NCBI GenBank assembly: GCA_026260175.1
Contig: JAKCWW010000620.1
Coordinates: 42,500 to 100,381 of the forward strand
Length of the DNA stretch: 57,882 bases
From: Reticulitermes lucifugus
Taxonomy: Eukaryota > Arthropoda > Insecta > Blattodea > Rhinotermitidae
Direction: 5' to 3'
Position numbers and translations under genes: made by a program. Of this stretch, positions 1 to 10,360 are shown piece after piece. The notes below the pieces were generated by a model that worked only from the letters and a program-made list of their open reading frames with translations, was not told where the DNA came from and did not search any database. Positions within the stretch are counted from its first letter, which is position 1; each line of letters opens with the position of its first letter.

Positions 1-63
1 AACCCGAAGGTTCATTACCGCACTCACAAGAGCCCGCCACCTGTCCCTATCCTGAGCCAGATC
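1..63 (-). pseudogene. Non-LTR retrotransposon C-terminal fragment at window edge
   Basis: The minus strand from 63 to 1 reads one open frame, LAQDRDRWRALVSAVMNLRV. This is the characteristic last part of the post-reverse-transcriptase region of many insect LINE copies, where W..LAQDR..WRALV...MNLRV precedes the stop. The fragment runs off the left edge, so neither its 3' tail nor its length can be judged. The frame is uninterrupted over 63 bases, but no RT core is present. What is seen is the peptide; the LINE assignment comes from family knowledge, and the clade is not assigned. No host gene is implied. Confidence 0.8.
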
Positions 64-619
64 CTTAGTATTTACGTAAATTATTACGTGTTTTTTATAT
101 AAATATCTATTTTTATTCCCTTCGCCCCTGAATCCTGTTTTGCTTTCTCATTTCTGTTATTTGACCGTTCTGTATTCATTCGTCTCCCCCTTCCTTCCTC
201 CCTCACCATCCTGTACGTTACAACACTACAGATAAACACTGCTCGAAAACTGCAGTTACAGAAGCACTGCAATGGAAAATACCAGTCCTTCACCGTAATG
301 GGTTGGTTATTCTAACGTTCTCTCGAGATACATACACGCGTCATCTGCGAGACTGTACCAACAAACACAGAGGAGCGTAGGCCTACGTACGTACTCTAAT
401 TTTTGTAGGTACAGAGTGTATGGAAATGTGGACACGCGTTAACGAATGATGCTTCGAGCAAGTTTAGCGATGACAGACATCTGCCGGACGCTTCTGAAAA
501 TTCAAAGAAACACTTACTACGTATGAAGCGGGATTCTGTGCAGAACGTCGCAAATAATCTTTGTGGTGTGATACTTTATTGTTCAGAGCGCGTTTAAAAT
601 TCAGTTAAGGAAAACAAAT
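64..619. other. Unclassified AT-rich DNA
   Basis: No coding frame or repeat is recognised here. A 12-bp perfect palindrome, CGTAGGCCTACG, sits at 376-387. Confidence 0.5.
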
Positions 620-1745
620 CAACTGAGAAACCAGTTCCGAATGTAAGGACGTTTAATATGTGCCCCACGAGCGGTTCGGACAATATAAAACGACAGTAAG
701 TTTCCTGCCATATTTTTGTAAAACATCATGGTCTGCTTTGCACCGTGTCTTGTGTTCTGTTTTTGCTGTTGTTGTTGTTGTTGTTGTTGGGAGCGGAAGG
801 ACATGCAGACAGTCCTCAAATTCTCAAAAGAAAAAAATCTATGGTTGTCAGGTTTGGCTACTTATGGGGGCCTCTCGTAGAGCCTCCATTCCCGACAGAC
901 TTATTACGAAAATATTCATCCAGTTGCTGCCTTATTTTGTCATGGATTTGTGCTGGGGCCACGTTTGGCTGATACATGATGTTTGGAGTGTCCGCCGTGG
1001 CGGTATTTACCACTATAAGTTTTAGATATTTTCTTTTGCCGTCGATTCTGCACAAGAACGGGCTGCAGAATTTTGCTTCCGATATTGATATAAGCACATT
1101 AAGCATGGAAGTTCACCCCTTATGTTCAAATAACTCATTTGGATTTCATTCCCCCCAGACCTGAAAATTCACTCGTGTCTAGAGACAGAATGACATGCCA
1201 TCACTGAAGATCGACCTGTATATATGTAATCGTATCATTACCCACTTTGTTGAGAAAATCTTTAAAAAAACATTTCGATTTCTTCTGTAGGTTTCAGGGG
1301 CTGCACAATCTGTAACCGATATGCGCTAAGGTGAAGATGCTCCCCCTCCCCCCTTGACTAAAGACATACTTTTCTTTCTTGATCCTCCACGATTTCCGAA
1401 AGATAGTCACTTTTGTTGCAAGATTTGCAGGCTTTGCAAATTTGTCCTCTTGTTAAGAGTAAATTCGTAGTTGTAGATATATAAAGAGCACAGTTACAAT
1501 GCCACTTCTTTCACCACAAATCGTACGTTAATTGGCGATGGCTCAACACGCGCCGCCGCGGTACCAGGCTGGCAACTAACAGCCTGAGCCATAAGACAGA
1601 CCCCCCCTTGTGCTACAGCTGTGTTGCTCTTCGTACTGCGCAGAAATTGTCTACAATTTTCAATAAGTTTTGCATTCGCAGCAGTTGTGCCGGACCTCCT
1701 TTCATGAACACCGACATCCTTCACCAAGTGACTGTTCCTCTAAGC
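620..1745 (-). pseudogene. Relic of a mariner-type (DD41D-spaced) transposase
   Basis: This is a decayed cut-and-paste transposase. On the minus strand an N-terminal HTH-linker-like piece (about 1740-1640) contains DVGVHERRSG and ENCRQFLR. From 1330 down to about 825 a single frame carries the catalytic core, broken by four in-frame stops: YRLQIVQPLKP, then IFSDG (first Asp, codon 1200-1202), VNFQVWGE and NPNELFEH. It continues with QPNVAPAQIH, where the second catalytic Asp is replaced by Asn (codon 963-965), and ends with PNLTTIDFFL (third Asp, codon 837-839). Exactly 41 residues separate the second and third acidic positions, the spacing of DD41D mariner relatives. After a one-base frame slip the tail reads DCLHVLPLPTT, then a CAA run, and ends in GAHIKR near 653. 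A lost catalytic residue plus stops make it inactive. Terminal inverted repeats were not located. The family call is strong; the subfamily is an inference. Confidence 0.85.
767..789. repeat. (GTT)n / (CAA)n microsatellite inside the transposase relic
   Basis: About seven GTT units on the plus strand. On the minus strand they continue directly from the codons CCA ACA ACA of the transposase PLPTT motif, so the array probably grew from conserved coding triplets. Confidence 0.9.
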
Positions 1746-3647
1746 ATCGACGGTTTACTACCTGGATCCCTCCCATACTAACAACCAAACTTTCTTTGCA
1801 TTATTAAAAAAAAATGTTGCTCCATCAGACGCCTGTTGTGGCCCGAAAACCGTTTCAAAATACGAATTGTCTTAGCTCTATTTAGCGGCCAGAATTCGAA
1901 ATAGTGTGCAGGCTAGGTGCCAAATTTAACGTTCTGATTTCGCGTTTAAAATTGGTATATATTTGGACCTTCTACTAAACATGCTGTAAACAATATAGGA
2001 CTAAAATTGTGAAGACCATTTACAGACACCGTACGTCATTACGGCTAGAAAACGTAGGTCTCGAGCATTGCATAAAGAGTGTACTGAAGTGAAAATGTAG
2101 CTGGAGCGTGAAGCTACAAATCTACAGCAATCTTTAGTTCACTAGTGTTCAAGTACTTTTAAGTGTGACATCCCGTTGTGATATAAATATGCAAAGGTAA
2201 GGACAGTATCTTCTGTCACAACAATTTCCTATAAAAATTAAGATGAAGTTTATTAGACACATATCTCGGCTGGCCTATAAAAGAGCCATCATCAGGCAGT
2301 CAGATACAAAAGGTAAACTATACATGTGTTACAACTTATGTAGCTTTTGTATTCTTTGCGCTGGGAACTGAACTCTTATAGCAGAAAATTTGTTCCCAAT
2401 CATTTTCGTCTCATCATATATCATACACGTACTTGTTTTATAATATACAAGTTGGGATCTCAACGCAAATAATACCTTTTCATTTCACGTGTTGTTGGAT
2501 TTTGACCCGTTTTAACAATAAAAATACTCTGCAGTTTACCGACGTGGTATTTCCCACTTCATAAGATTATCTGAATGAACTTCAGTTAATTCCTTAAACA
2601 ATTTCCTGTTGACTTCGTAAAGTATAAGCTAAAGAGTGGGTACGTTTTGTGTAAGGCAGAAACTTTAAATGAAAGTTAGCACTAAAAAAGATAATTTGAA
2701 AAGTTGTACCAACTGAGGAATGCTGTCCGCCACTGATCGGGCCGGTTTGCTTCTCCCTGAAATATCGCTGTGTCGAAGTCAGCAGTCCCGTCCGCTCACG
2801 TGCTCAACCAACTTTTTCCACTTGGCAGTATGATAATATATGAGTGGCAATAAGCCAATAGTCTTCCATATACTGAACTTGGAGATACTTATTGCTCTCG
2901 CTTTCTTTTTATTGCCGCAGAGTGATAAACTATGAGGAGAATAATGGATAGCCAGATATGTTTTGTCACGTGGTCCTGAGAAAGAGTGAGAGTTTTGCAG
3001 TCTGAACAGAATGAATCGGTTCAGAAAGCTTGAACATGATACCATGCACAGCGCCTGTAGAAATTAAGTTTCATTGCAATTATCAATTATCGGGTCAGGT
3101 ATAGAATAAAAAGGGGTGGTCGGTGTTCAAGCCTGTTTCCCCACCCTAGCTAACTTGCATACTCCCCATTTGATTCCAGTAACAACCCGAGAACGGAACA
3201 CAACTAAAACTAGAATGAAAGTTACGGCTAGTGATAACGGTGGAAGGCATGCAAAAGGAAGATACGTCATGGCTGCTAGCAGAAGGGGAGGTCAGGTTTC
3301 GTTCGTTAAGAGTATTTCCCACACATAACTATAATGTGAGAGCAATTTATGTTTCTTATATACAGACAGCAATTAATTAATTTATGGTTTCGATAGATCA
3401 AATGCTTATGTCAGAAACTTTTTATCAGTATTACTCCCGTGGTCCAGAGTCTATCCCGCGATTCATTTATGTCACTCACACAGACATGCAGAGTTTTCAG
3501 GAAACGCTTTGGTATATCACGTCATTGATATTTCTTTGTCTGTAACAGTAGCAAGAAGCGGAAATGTGAAACAGCGTGGTTACTGGGATTTAAAAGCTGA
3601 TTTGTTTTATTTCACTATACTTTGCTTGGATGAATGCCAGGGTGAAA
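1746..3647. other. Unclassified DNA, no gene recognised
   Basis: Only short frames occur and none resembles a known protein. At 2253-2299 the minus strand carries CTGATGATGGC, a short spacer and a GCCGAGATATGT-like end. This is a weak relative of the hairpin motifs seen at 41590-41630 and 47473-47518. I see nothing else in this stretch. Confidence 0.5.
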
Positions 3648-3870
3648 GACTATGCCATGGCTCATATGGTTAGTTCCCCTCCTCTCATCGCGTAGAATCG
3701 GGCTTGACTCCGGGCTATTCCACATGAGTTTTGTGGTGTACATACGGTACTGGGACAGATTTCCTACCGAATACAACGGTCTTTCCTCTGTCAATATCAT
3801 TCTGCCAGTGCTCCATATAATCTGCATCTTCATGTTACTCTTATCAGAACGAGAAATGACGAAGCCTGGG
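3648..3870 (+). mobile_element. SINE, type B (GAGTTTTGTGGTGGACA body), copy 1
   Basis: A degenerate tRNA-like head (TGGTTAGTTCCCC, then GGGCTTGACTCCGGG as a worn box B) is followed by a body with TGAGTTTTGTGGTGTACA, GGGACAGATTTCCTACCGA and a CTGYCARYATCATTC...TGCTCCAT end. The same order of landmarks occurs at 3955-4165 and 22258-22475, which identifies a dispersed family rather than a unique sequence. It encodes nothing and would depend on LINE machinery in trans. The short open frames across it on both strands are artefacts. Flanking target duplications were not resolved. Confidence 0.65.
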
Positions 3871-3954
3871 AAACTTCAAGGCCATGCCCTTTACGCATCG
3901 GAGGGCACTGGAAAGGAAAGAACTTTCACAAAGTTTAGGCTTCGGGCTGTGCTG

Positions 3955-4165
3955 CTGACGCGGTTGTCGCCGGCCTCTCATAGCATAGAGTCGTGCTAGA
4001 TCCCGGGTCAATGCAAATGAGATATGTGATGGACAAGTGACATAGGGTGAGGTTTTCTACCGAGTAAATGTATTTCACCCTGTCAGCAACATCTTACTAA
4101 TGTTGCATAATCAACTCGATCTCAATGCTGCTCTTATTGGAAGGAACAGCGAGCGAAGCATGGAA
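3955..4165 (+). mobile_element. SINE, type B, copy 2 (next to copy 1)
   Basis: Same orientation and landmarks as copy 1, about 310 bases downstream: GGCCTCTCATAGCATAGAGTC, then AGATCCCGGGTCAA (box B-like), AGGTTTTCTACCGAGTA, CACCCTGTCAGCAACAT. Two neighbouring copies in one orientation suggest either independent insertion into a favoured site or a tandem duplication. Divergence between the two is high, so the event is old. Confidence 0.6.
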
Positions 4166-4942
4166 AATTTAAAATAAGGCAAGGCTTTTCCGGAAACTAG
4201 GAACACTGGAAATAAAAATACTTTTTAAGACTTAAATGCGTACATATAATCAGTCCCTCAGGATATACTTTTATCCCGAAACATAAAAAACGCGTCCGAT
4301 TATAGAACAACGCAAAATTTTCAACACTGAAAACAATAACTTAAAATTTGTAATTTATTTAATTGAAACCCTCAGGGCTTGTTTAAACATTTATCAAATG
4401 TATATTTGTTAGTTCGTTTTAACATTGTACTTGGCATATACTCGTAGATGCATTTACAGAATATTGCTCAAATTAGATTTCACGAAGAATTAAAAGAAAT
4501 GTATTTTAATTGAAATTTAAGGTAATAAAATTTCCTAATATTAATCTGTTTTGTAAAAGAGAGACATTTTATTGAATTTTCATACGACATCAGAGGAAAT
4601 CCAGGGCTTGTTTTAACTCAGATAATTTCACTTTAATTACTCTTCAAGCTGGGATGGAAATATAAACAACAAAGAAAACTACAGATGATGCAAACAAGCT
4701 TCAGGCAAATCGCAATAAAACGATTCCACCTCTTTTGCACTACAATTAGCCTGTATATATATATATATGCTGTATTATCGTCGCTCAATCTCTACGTTCT
4801 CTCTCAGTTTTTAACATGCATGTAGCTCGATTGCTAGCGACGGATTCCTCGTAGCTACATGCCATTTTCCCATAAACCATTCGCGTAAAAATATGGGGCA
4901 TGTTGTATTCATTCACTTTATTGATTGCAGGTGAAAGTAACT
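4166..4942. other. Unclassified AT-rich DNA with a (TA)n run at 4753-4768
   Basis: No gene or repeat family is recognised apart from the short TA microsatellite. Confidence 0.5.
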
Positions 4943-5307
4943 TATTTTTTCTTCTTATTCTTTTTCTTCTATGGCGCTTCGGCCCCTTTTTGGGCCATAT
5001 CATTCCCGTTCTTCTACCTTCAACCTTCTCCGCTCCTTGCTTTTGCTTTCCAGTTTCGTATCTGGAGTCAGTCTGCAGCATCCCTCCAAACAGCATCATT
5101 TCCGTCTACTTCAAGTCTTCCCCAAGTGCCTCCTTCCTCCGAAACATCCTCACATTTTTTTGTAATACGAGACTCGTCCTTCCTTACTATGTGGCCAGCC
5201 CACTGAAGTCTCATGAGGCATAAAAGTGTTGAAATTGCCACATGATCATAGAATCCGTGAAATGTTACTCTGTCACTGTTTTTAATTGTTGTGCCATGAA
5301 GAGGCAT
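4943..5307 (-). pseudogene. LINE 3' end: post-RT C-terminal region with A-rich tail
   Basis: The minus strand from 5307 reads MRLQWAGHIVRKDESRITKK, then WGRLEVDGNDAVWRDAAD. In the same frame, after a stop, it continues with LQIRNWKAKARSGEG and MAQKGAEAP, ending at a stop near 4969. This order (RLQWAGH.VR, R..WEDAV.RD, NWK.AAR...W, M.RKRAEAP, stop) is the C-terminus of a common insect non-LTR element. An A-rich tract follows (pyrimidine run on the plus strand at 4941-4968), as expected for a 3' tail made by target-primed reverse transcription. Three internal stops make it dead, and the RT core is missing through 5' truncation. Plus-strand frames of about 90-107 codons in this interval are its antisense shadow. 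Confidence 0.85.
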
Positions 5308-5589
5308 GGAGATATGTCGACATATATCCGATCGTTCTTAACCTGGGCACCAGGTGGAGGTGAAAGTCAGCTTCGCGCCCTGTCCGTAATAACAAGGCAT
5401 AGCTTCCAGTACCCAATACAGGGAGAGTGGGTGGACTCCAGAACTGGTATTTTATGTTGTGAAGGTGTGAAGAATCTGTGCTCCCTTCAGGAACTTGATT
5501 TCTTTCATCGGTCGTTCATCTGGTTGCCATGTCTCTGTAACGACTGAGTACCGGCAGGGTATGTGTTTCTTCAATAAATCAAATTAAAA
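5308..5589. other. Unclassified DNA between LINE and SINE
   Basis: No gene recognised. The right end (5575-5589) is the left copy of the SINE target duplication. Confidence 0.5.
5575..5589. repeat. Target-site duplication (left copy)
   Basis: TAAATCAAATTAAAA here is repeated without mismatch at 5879-5893 and brackets the SINE exactly. Confidence 0.95.
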
Positions 5590-5878
5590 GGTAAAAGGTG
5601 AAGTTCTCCCTAGAACGGGCCATGAAGGCCAAGAGGGAGACTAGAGATATAGCTCTACTCTTTCTTTAATCTCGGCGCTAGATGGGGGTGGGTGGTGAAC
5701 GCCACGCCTCGGCCGCTTTACCCCCGGGAAAGAGACCCGGTACCCATTTTACAGGAGGCTGGGTGAGCCCCAGGGCCGGCCTGGACGGCTGCGGAAAATC
5801 TCGCCCCCACCGGGATTCGATCCGCTGACCGTCCAGCCCGTAGCGAGTCGCTATACCGACTGCGCTATCGCGGCCCAC
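5590..5878 (-). mobile_element. Full-length tRNA-headed SINE, type A
   Basis: This is a complete 289-bp SINE on the minus strand. Its head starts GGGCCGCGATAGCGCAGTCGG, with TAGCGCAGTCGG matching Pol III box A. The box B-like sequence GGATCGAATCC lies about 45 bases further in. The body has CACCCAGCCTCCTGTAAAAT, GGTACCGGGTC, GGGGGTAAAGCGGCCGAG, and ends after CTTCATGGCCCG. Perfect 15-bp duplications flank it (5575-5589, 5879-5893), showing insertion by target-primed reverse transcription and little later decay, so it is probably the youngest element in the window. It is the reference copy here for the type A pieces listed elsewhere. It is not a functional tRNA gene, because the head cannot form a full cloverleaf and runs straight into the body. 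Confidence 0.95.
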
Positions 5879-5893
5879 TAAATCAAATTAAAA
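5879..5893. repeat. Target-site duplication (right copy)
   Basis: Exact partner of 5575-5589. Confidence 0.95.
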
Positions 5894-6445
5894 CTGATTG
5901 GAATATAAGGTTTTGATGGCGGTGAAGTTTCCGTTCGCTCTCTTCTGGATTACGACCAATGTTTCAAAACTACATAGCCTGAATAATTGACGGAGCCGTA
6001 AACTATCCCACAAACAAGACACTGTGTTGTCTGATAAGCGGCTAGGCCTGCTGTTACTTCGGAGAAATGTACTGAGTCCTTCCTCGGGGTAGAGAGCTCA
6101 TATTAGCTGGGAGACTATAATTTAAATTTCAAATATTTTTAACGTTTACAGATACCGAAACTTCTAAATGGGAAGCGGATTAATATGCTTCTGTCAACAC
6201 CTGTATGTAATATCCGGCACCTGAATATGTATTTATTCCCTGTTGGGTTAATGAGAAGCCTAATAATTATGTCTTGTTTCATGCTGCAACTCTTTATCCC
6301 CTCTAGGTCAGGTGGTATAAGATACATCCTTAGCCTGTATTCAGACATTTAATACCTGTGTTTCAACATACGTATATACATGTGGTATAAGATACGAAAG
6401 TAAAAAACAGCTCTTTCATAATTATAAGTGTGGGGATTTGACTTT
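5894..6445. other. Unclassified AT-rich DNA
   Basis: No gene or repeat family recognised. Confidence 0.5.
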
Positions 6446-6580
6446 ATAATGGCGGTGAAAGTTAAGATTGCTGTCTGTGGGGACATGACGCCTTGTAGTT
6501 TGGTAGAGAGATACCAGTATTTCAGAGGAATATATATATATATATATATCCTCTGTCTTCAGAATAAAACGAGTGTATTG
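6446..6580 (+). repeat. Interspersed repeat reading D.TPCSLV.RYQ, with (TA)n expansion
   Basis: The plus strand reads VCGDMTPCSLVERYQYFRG, then LCLQNKTSV. This peptide pattern (W D V T P C S L V D R Y Q R F G G, then C L H L Q) is a well-known conceptual translation of a very abundant insect interspersed repeat; I do not know of a proven function for it. A (TA)10 microsatellite at 6529-6549 has grown inside the copy, between the RYQ.F.G part and the CLQN part. A second, longer copy is at 31120-31260. The surrounding 112-codon frame is not supported as a gene. Confidence 0.65.
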
Positions 6581-7141
6581 ATCAGGAGAGAGAATGGAGC
6601 GTGTTGCTCCGAAGGAGAGAGGGGCTCAATTACAGTACTGCGACAGGGCAATAGAAAGGAATTAAGACACAGGAATATGATGGATAGATATGACAAAATG
6701 GGAGAGAGAAATGTGAGAGAAAGAAGAGTAAGAGGAAAGGAGACGCGCTGGTCTCATTTATTTTAAGAATATGAGGATGGAGACATTTGGTGTCCATCTG
6801 TCAGATTATACAACGTCGCATTCATGAAGAACATAATATGAAATTCCGGTAATTAAATGTTTGGTTTTTAAATCGGAATGACTTCAAGAGACGCAGGAAT
6901 GGTACCGGTACCTCTTTCAAGTAATAATGAATTTCAAATAAACTGACTGAGCAAAAAATAATTCATAAGAATTGCAGTTTCTAAACCTACTGACATGGTA
7001 ACCAGTGAATAACATAACTGAATGTAGTAAGCGATTATTCACACCGCATTCTTAAAATATCTATATTAGTATCATCCTTTTTTTCCTTTTCTAGGTCTTC
7101 AAAGATTACTCTTATCTTCAGATTAACTGCCAATCATTATT
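6581..7141. other. Unclassified DNA, purine-rich at 6590-6750
   Basis: A run rich in GAGA/GGAA on the plus strand (6590-6750) keeps a frame open by composition. No domain is recognised. Confidence 0.4.
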
Positions 7142-7334
7142 TATGTATTTCCGATGTCTCCCACGCTTGTTACTTACCTTCCTTCCCATCACGTAGTCTT
7201 TGATATGATCTTGCTAATAATGTTAACGAAGAGTAAAAATTATGAAAAATCTTCTTTATGCAATTTTCTTCAGTGTCCTCTCATCTTTTCTTTCCTGTAT
7301 TCAAATATTCTCCTCAACACCCTGGGCTGTGCAT
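7142..7334 (-). pseudogene. LINE post-RT region fragment
   Basis: From 7334 the minus strand reads RVLRRIFEYRKEKMRGH, then RKLHKEDF, NIISKIISK and TSVGDIGNT in one frame interrupted by stops. This follows the order seen downstream of the RT domain in insect LINEs: VLRRIFG.KR..V.G.WRKLHNEEL, then the NIIR.IKSRR block, then RWAGHVARMG..RN. The RT core upstream and the C-terminal AQDR block downstream are absent. The element is heavily decayed. Confidence 0.65.
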
Positions 7335-9667
7335 GAAAACTGTCTTTAAAACAACTCTTACGGCTTTGTCATTACGGAAATATAAAAAAAATAGCGTCTG
7401 CTGATCTGTGAAATACGTTTAAAAATTGTATATCCGTATTTCTCTTTAAAACTCAAAGAAGATTTTGTTAAGCATCTCACTAATTAGCTTATACTTTGCC
7501 CAAAGTAATCAGCTTACACACGACAGAGTTTCGCCTACACCGTCTGAGAGTTGATAAATATTTTAAGATGTTTACACAGTCTGCAAACAAGCAGCTGGAA
7601 GCACTATAGCCTATTACTAAATTACGGAGGATTAAATTATTACTAGGCCAAAATTTCTTCAGAAAACTGGTAAGAGAGTAGGGAAACCGAATGAGGGAAC
7701 TGACGTATAGCAGATTTTTATGACCTGTTGAGCACGTTGCAGCTGACATTAAAATTCTTATCGGCAGTAAACACCGCAACGTTCCAATCTGAGGTTAACA
7801 AATTTCTTTCAAAATATCGAGCAAAATACTTCTTGAAGAAGCTGCTAATTTCTCAGATTATTTAGAAATTCTCCACCTTTTTTAAGAGCCCTATGTTTCA
7901 AGTGTTTTCGAATTAGCCCGTTAGTGGTCCTTATTCTCAGTCAGAGAAATCCAGTCTGCGTCATTATTCCTTTTTAATATTGTCTCAATCGAAATATTTG
8001 CTATGTCCGCAGTTTTTGCCTTTCAAATTACGTGTCCATTTCTTATGTGTGCGTTTAGTTTCTTATCCTTGTTTGCTGAGCTGTCGATTTAGCCTCGCTT
8101 TCCTCATTGGAGCAGGCTGTTTTTGTCTCGACGCTGTAGTAATTAGGATCACTGGCATTGTAGCCAAAAACTTGAAAAGGTCAGCTGCATATAGGTCTAC
8201 ACTAAGATAATAAACTTCATAGAATGGAACTATACACTAAACCGTGCTGCTATCTAGAATTACACTATAACTTTTTCCGGTAAAGTCCACACAAATATAC
8301 CTATCTACTATTATCGACGCCCAAGAATAACTTTGATCTTTACAGTGGAGACAGATGGGATCACACCGTTAGATATTTATGACTAATAACCGACGTATTG
8401 CAGCTAAAATATATTTGGTTTCAGTGCAGTCGTGTATTGTGCGTGCCAGTTGATGCTCTTATTCTTTCTATTTAGAGCCGTGTAAAAATGGACTTTATAC
8501 CTTTTACAAACTGATTCTAAAAAATGGCGACCTGTAAAAGGCAATAGATGCAGTGATCAATACATGTTTTTGACCGGACCCATGTAGTTGCTCCTCATGT
8601 TTCGTCCAAAGATAAGGAATCTTAATACACTGTCAAGGTCAAAGCTGTTCTCGTCAGATGAAGTCAGTAGCTTACACTACACTGCTTTTGTTGTCTCCTT
8701 CTTTTATTTCTGTCTACCACTCATTTTGCTAAAATATGAGAAAATGTAAAGTGTTGGCTTTTTATATAATTTTTCTTCTCCCCTCTTCTCTCGACTCATC
8801 TCATCTTCTCTTCTCTACACATCTGATCTCTTCTGTATAAGAAATGCTTGATCGTTATTACAATAATGCCATTATCACATAGGCGTACTTAATACAGAGC
8901 GGTTAGTGGTGTACAGTCGTTACTGGCAGATACCGTAGTACAAATCATGTCTTTGGAATGTCCTTCTGCACTGAAGATATTACCAACCGGCTTGCCATTC
9001 CGCTTCCTTTGGAACGTCACCCAAATTATTTTTCTTCTTCCCTAAAGTAAACGTCTGTGCCATTTCGTAGCTAGATCAACAACAAATGACGAGCATTCCA
9101 ACCTTTTCTATTGCCAAGAGCCAGTCTTTGTGAGGCGGATCCAAACTTTGACTTCCGTGCAGCATACAATCATGTTGTTTTGCTGTTGTTTTGCTGTTGT
9201 TTTCATTGATGTTGACAGTCTGCTTTCATTTCGAATTACAAGTTACGCTGCGACACTCAGAATAACAGGGCATTCTTAGTTCATGTAGTGCACGGCTGGG
9301 TTCGTTTCTTGACTTCCAAATTACACGCAGGATGATCTGCGGCAGCCAGACTTAATGAATAGCAGCCGAGCTCTATATTGTAACATTTACAGACGATTTA
9401 GTAAGTACAGATGTTATTTAACGGGTGAAGATACGAATAAAATATGGACAATTAAACTCTTCAGTTTTAGGTTTTATAGCTTTAATTAATAAAATATTAG
9501 AACTAGACGTGTGAAATATGGGTTAAAAATAGAGCATAAATATGGGTATGTATCATTTAAGGAGGATTTGTTTTGTAATACAACTGTTACGCACATTGAG
9601 AAGAGGAAAAAATTTCGGTGAATCTATACTTACGCAATTAGTTCTTTGTAATAATGAAATTAAATGT
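7335..9667. other. Unclassified AT-rich DNA
   Basis: No coding region or repeat family is recognised across about 2.3 kb. Minor simple sequence: a pyrimidine-rich tract at 8766-8830, and about two and a half copies of an 11-base unit GTTGTTTTGCT at 9176-9205. Confidence 0.5.
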
Positions 9668-9784
9668 CAATAATAATAATAATAATTCAATTCAATTCTA
9701 GTTTATTAATTTATTATTTATATTATTTATAATTAATTAATTATAAATTTAAATAATAATAATAATAATAGTAATAATAATAGA
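9668..9784. repeat. (TAA)n tracts flanking an AT palindrome-rich core
   Basis: TAA/AAT runs at about 9669-9687 and 9753-9782 flank a pure A/T stretch containing AATTAATTAATTATAAATTT. It is probably an unstable simple-sequence region. Confidence 0.85.
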
Positions 9785-10171
9785 AACAGATGTTGGACCA
9801 GATAGTTATGAAACAGGAAAGTGGGCTCTCTAAGTTTTGCTTGCAAATCCTTCTTACTTAGTTGAACTCTCGGAAGTGACGGTATGAACGGCGCCTGAAT
9901 TCGCGAAAAATGTTATATAAATGTAAATTATAGGAAATTTGGATTTTATCTGTATGCCTTATGTACCAAAGATTCTAGAACCAGTGATCTGTATTTTTAA
10001 TTTGCTGATCCAAATAACAATGTAATTTATGATAATAACAGGGACAACAGGTGTTCGAACCGAGTAGTGGCAGTAACTATGTTCAAAAAATCGAATTAAT
10101 TAACCAACCGTAGAGCAAAGTCGATCTTGATTAGAAATTATTCACACAGATTGTGAAGATATTGCCTGTCA
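9785..10171. other. Unclassified AT-rich DNA
   Basis: Nothing recognised. Confidence 0.5.
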
Positions 10172-10360
10172 TCTACGGAAACAGAAGTTCATACCCTGTT
10201 CACAAGGACCGCCAACTGTTCTAATACTGAACAAATGAATGCAGGTCAGAGTCTATTCTTTGAGAATCCACTCTTGTGTTATTCTCCCGTCTACACCTAG
10301 GCCTCTTCAACGGTCTTCTCCAAACAGGATTTCCGAGAATATTTTTTGTTCATCTTATGC
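10172..10360 (-). pseudogene. LINE C-terminal region fragment
   Basis: The minus strand reads PVWRRPLKRPRCRRENNTRV, then DSQRIDSDLH and, after stops, NSWRSL. These align in order with the LINE C-terminal pattern GKRPLGRPRRRWEDNIKMDL, then the EIG..DVDWI block, then the QWRALV block. It is strongly diverged and stop-ridden. It is the same general type as 1-63 and 46560-47131, but with no tail seen. Confidence 0.6.

Noticed and set aside
660..1025. 121-codon plus-strand frame with a poly-Val stretch
   Set aside because: It is antisense to the mariner relic, and its Val run is the GTT microsatellite.
3652..3999. 115-codon plus-strand frame with hydrophobic segments
   Set aside because: It overlaps two type B SINE copies, and the corresponding frame is not kept in the third copy.
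4900..5223. Plus-strand frames of 93-107 codons with hydrophobic stretches resembling membrane proteins
   Set aside because: They are the antisense of the LINE 3' end at 4943-5307; the hydrophobic runs come from the pyrimidine-rich complement of its A-rich tail.
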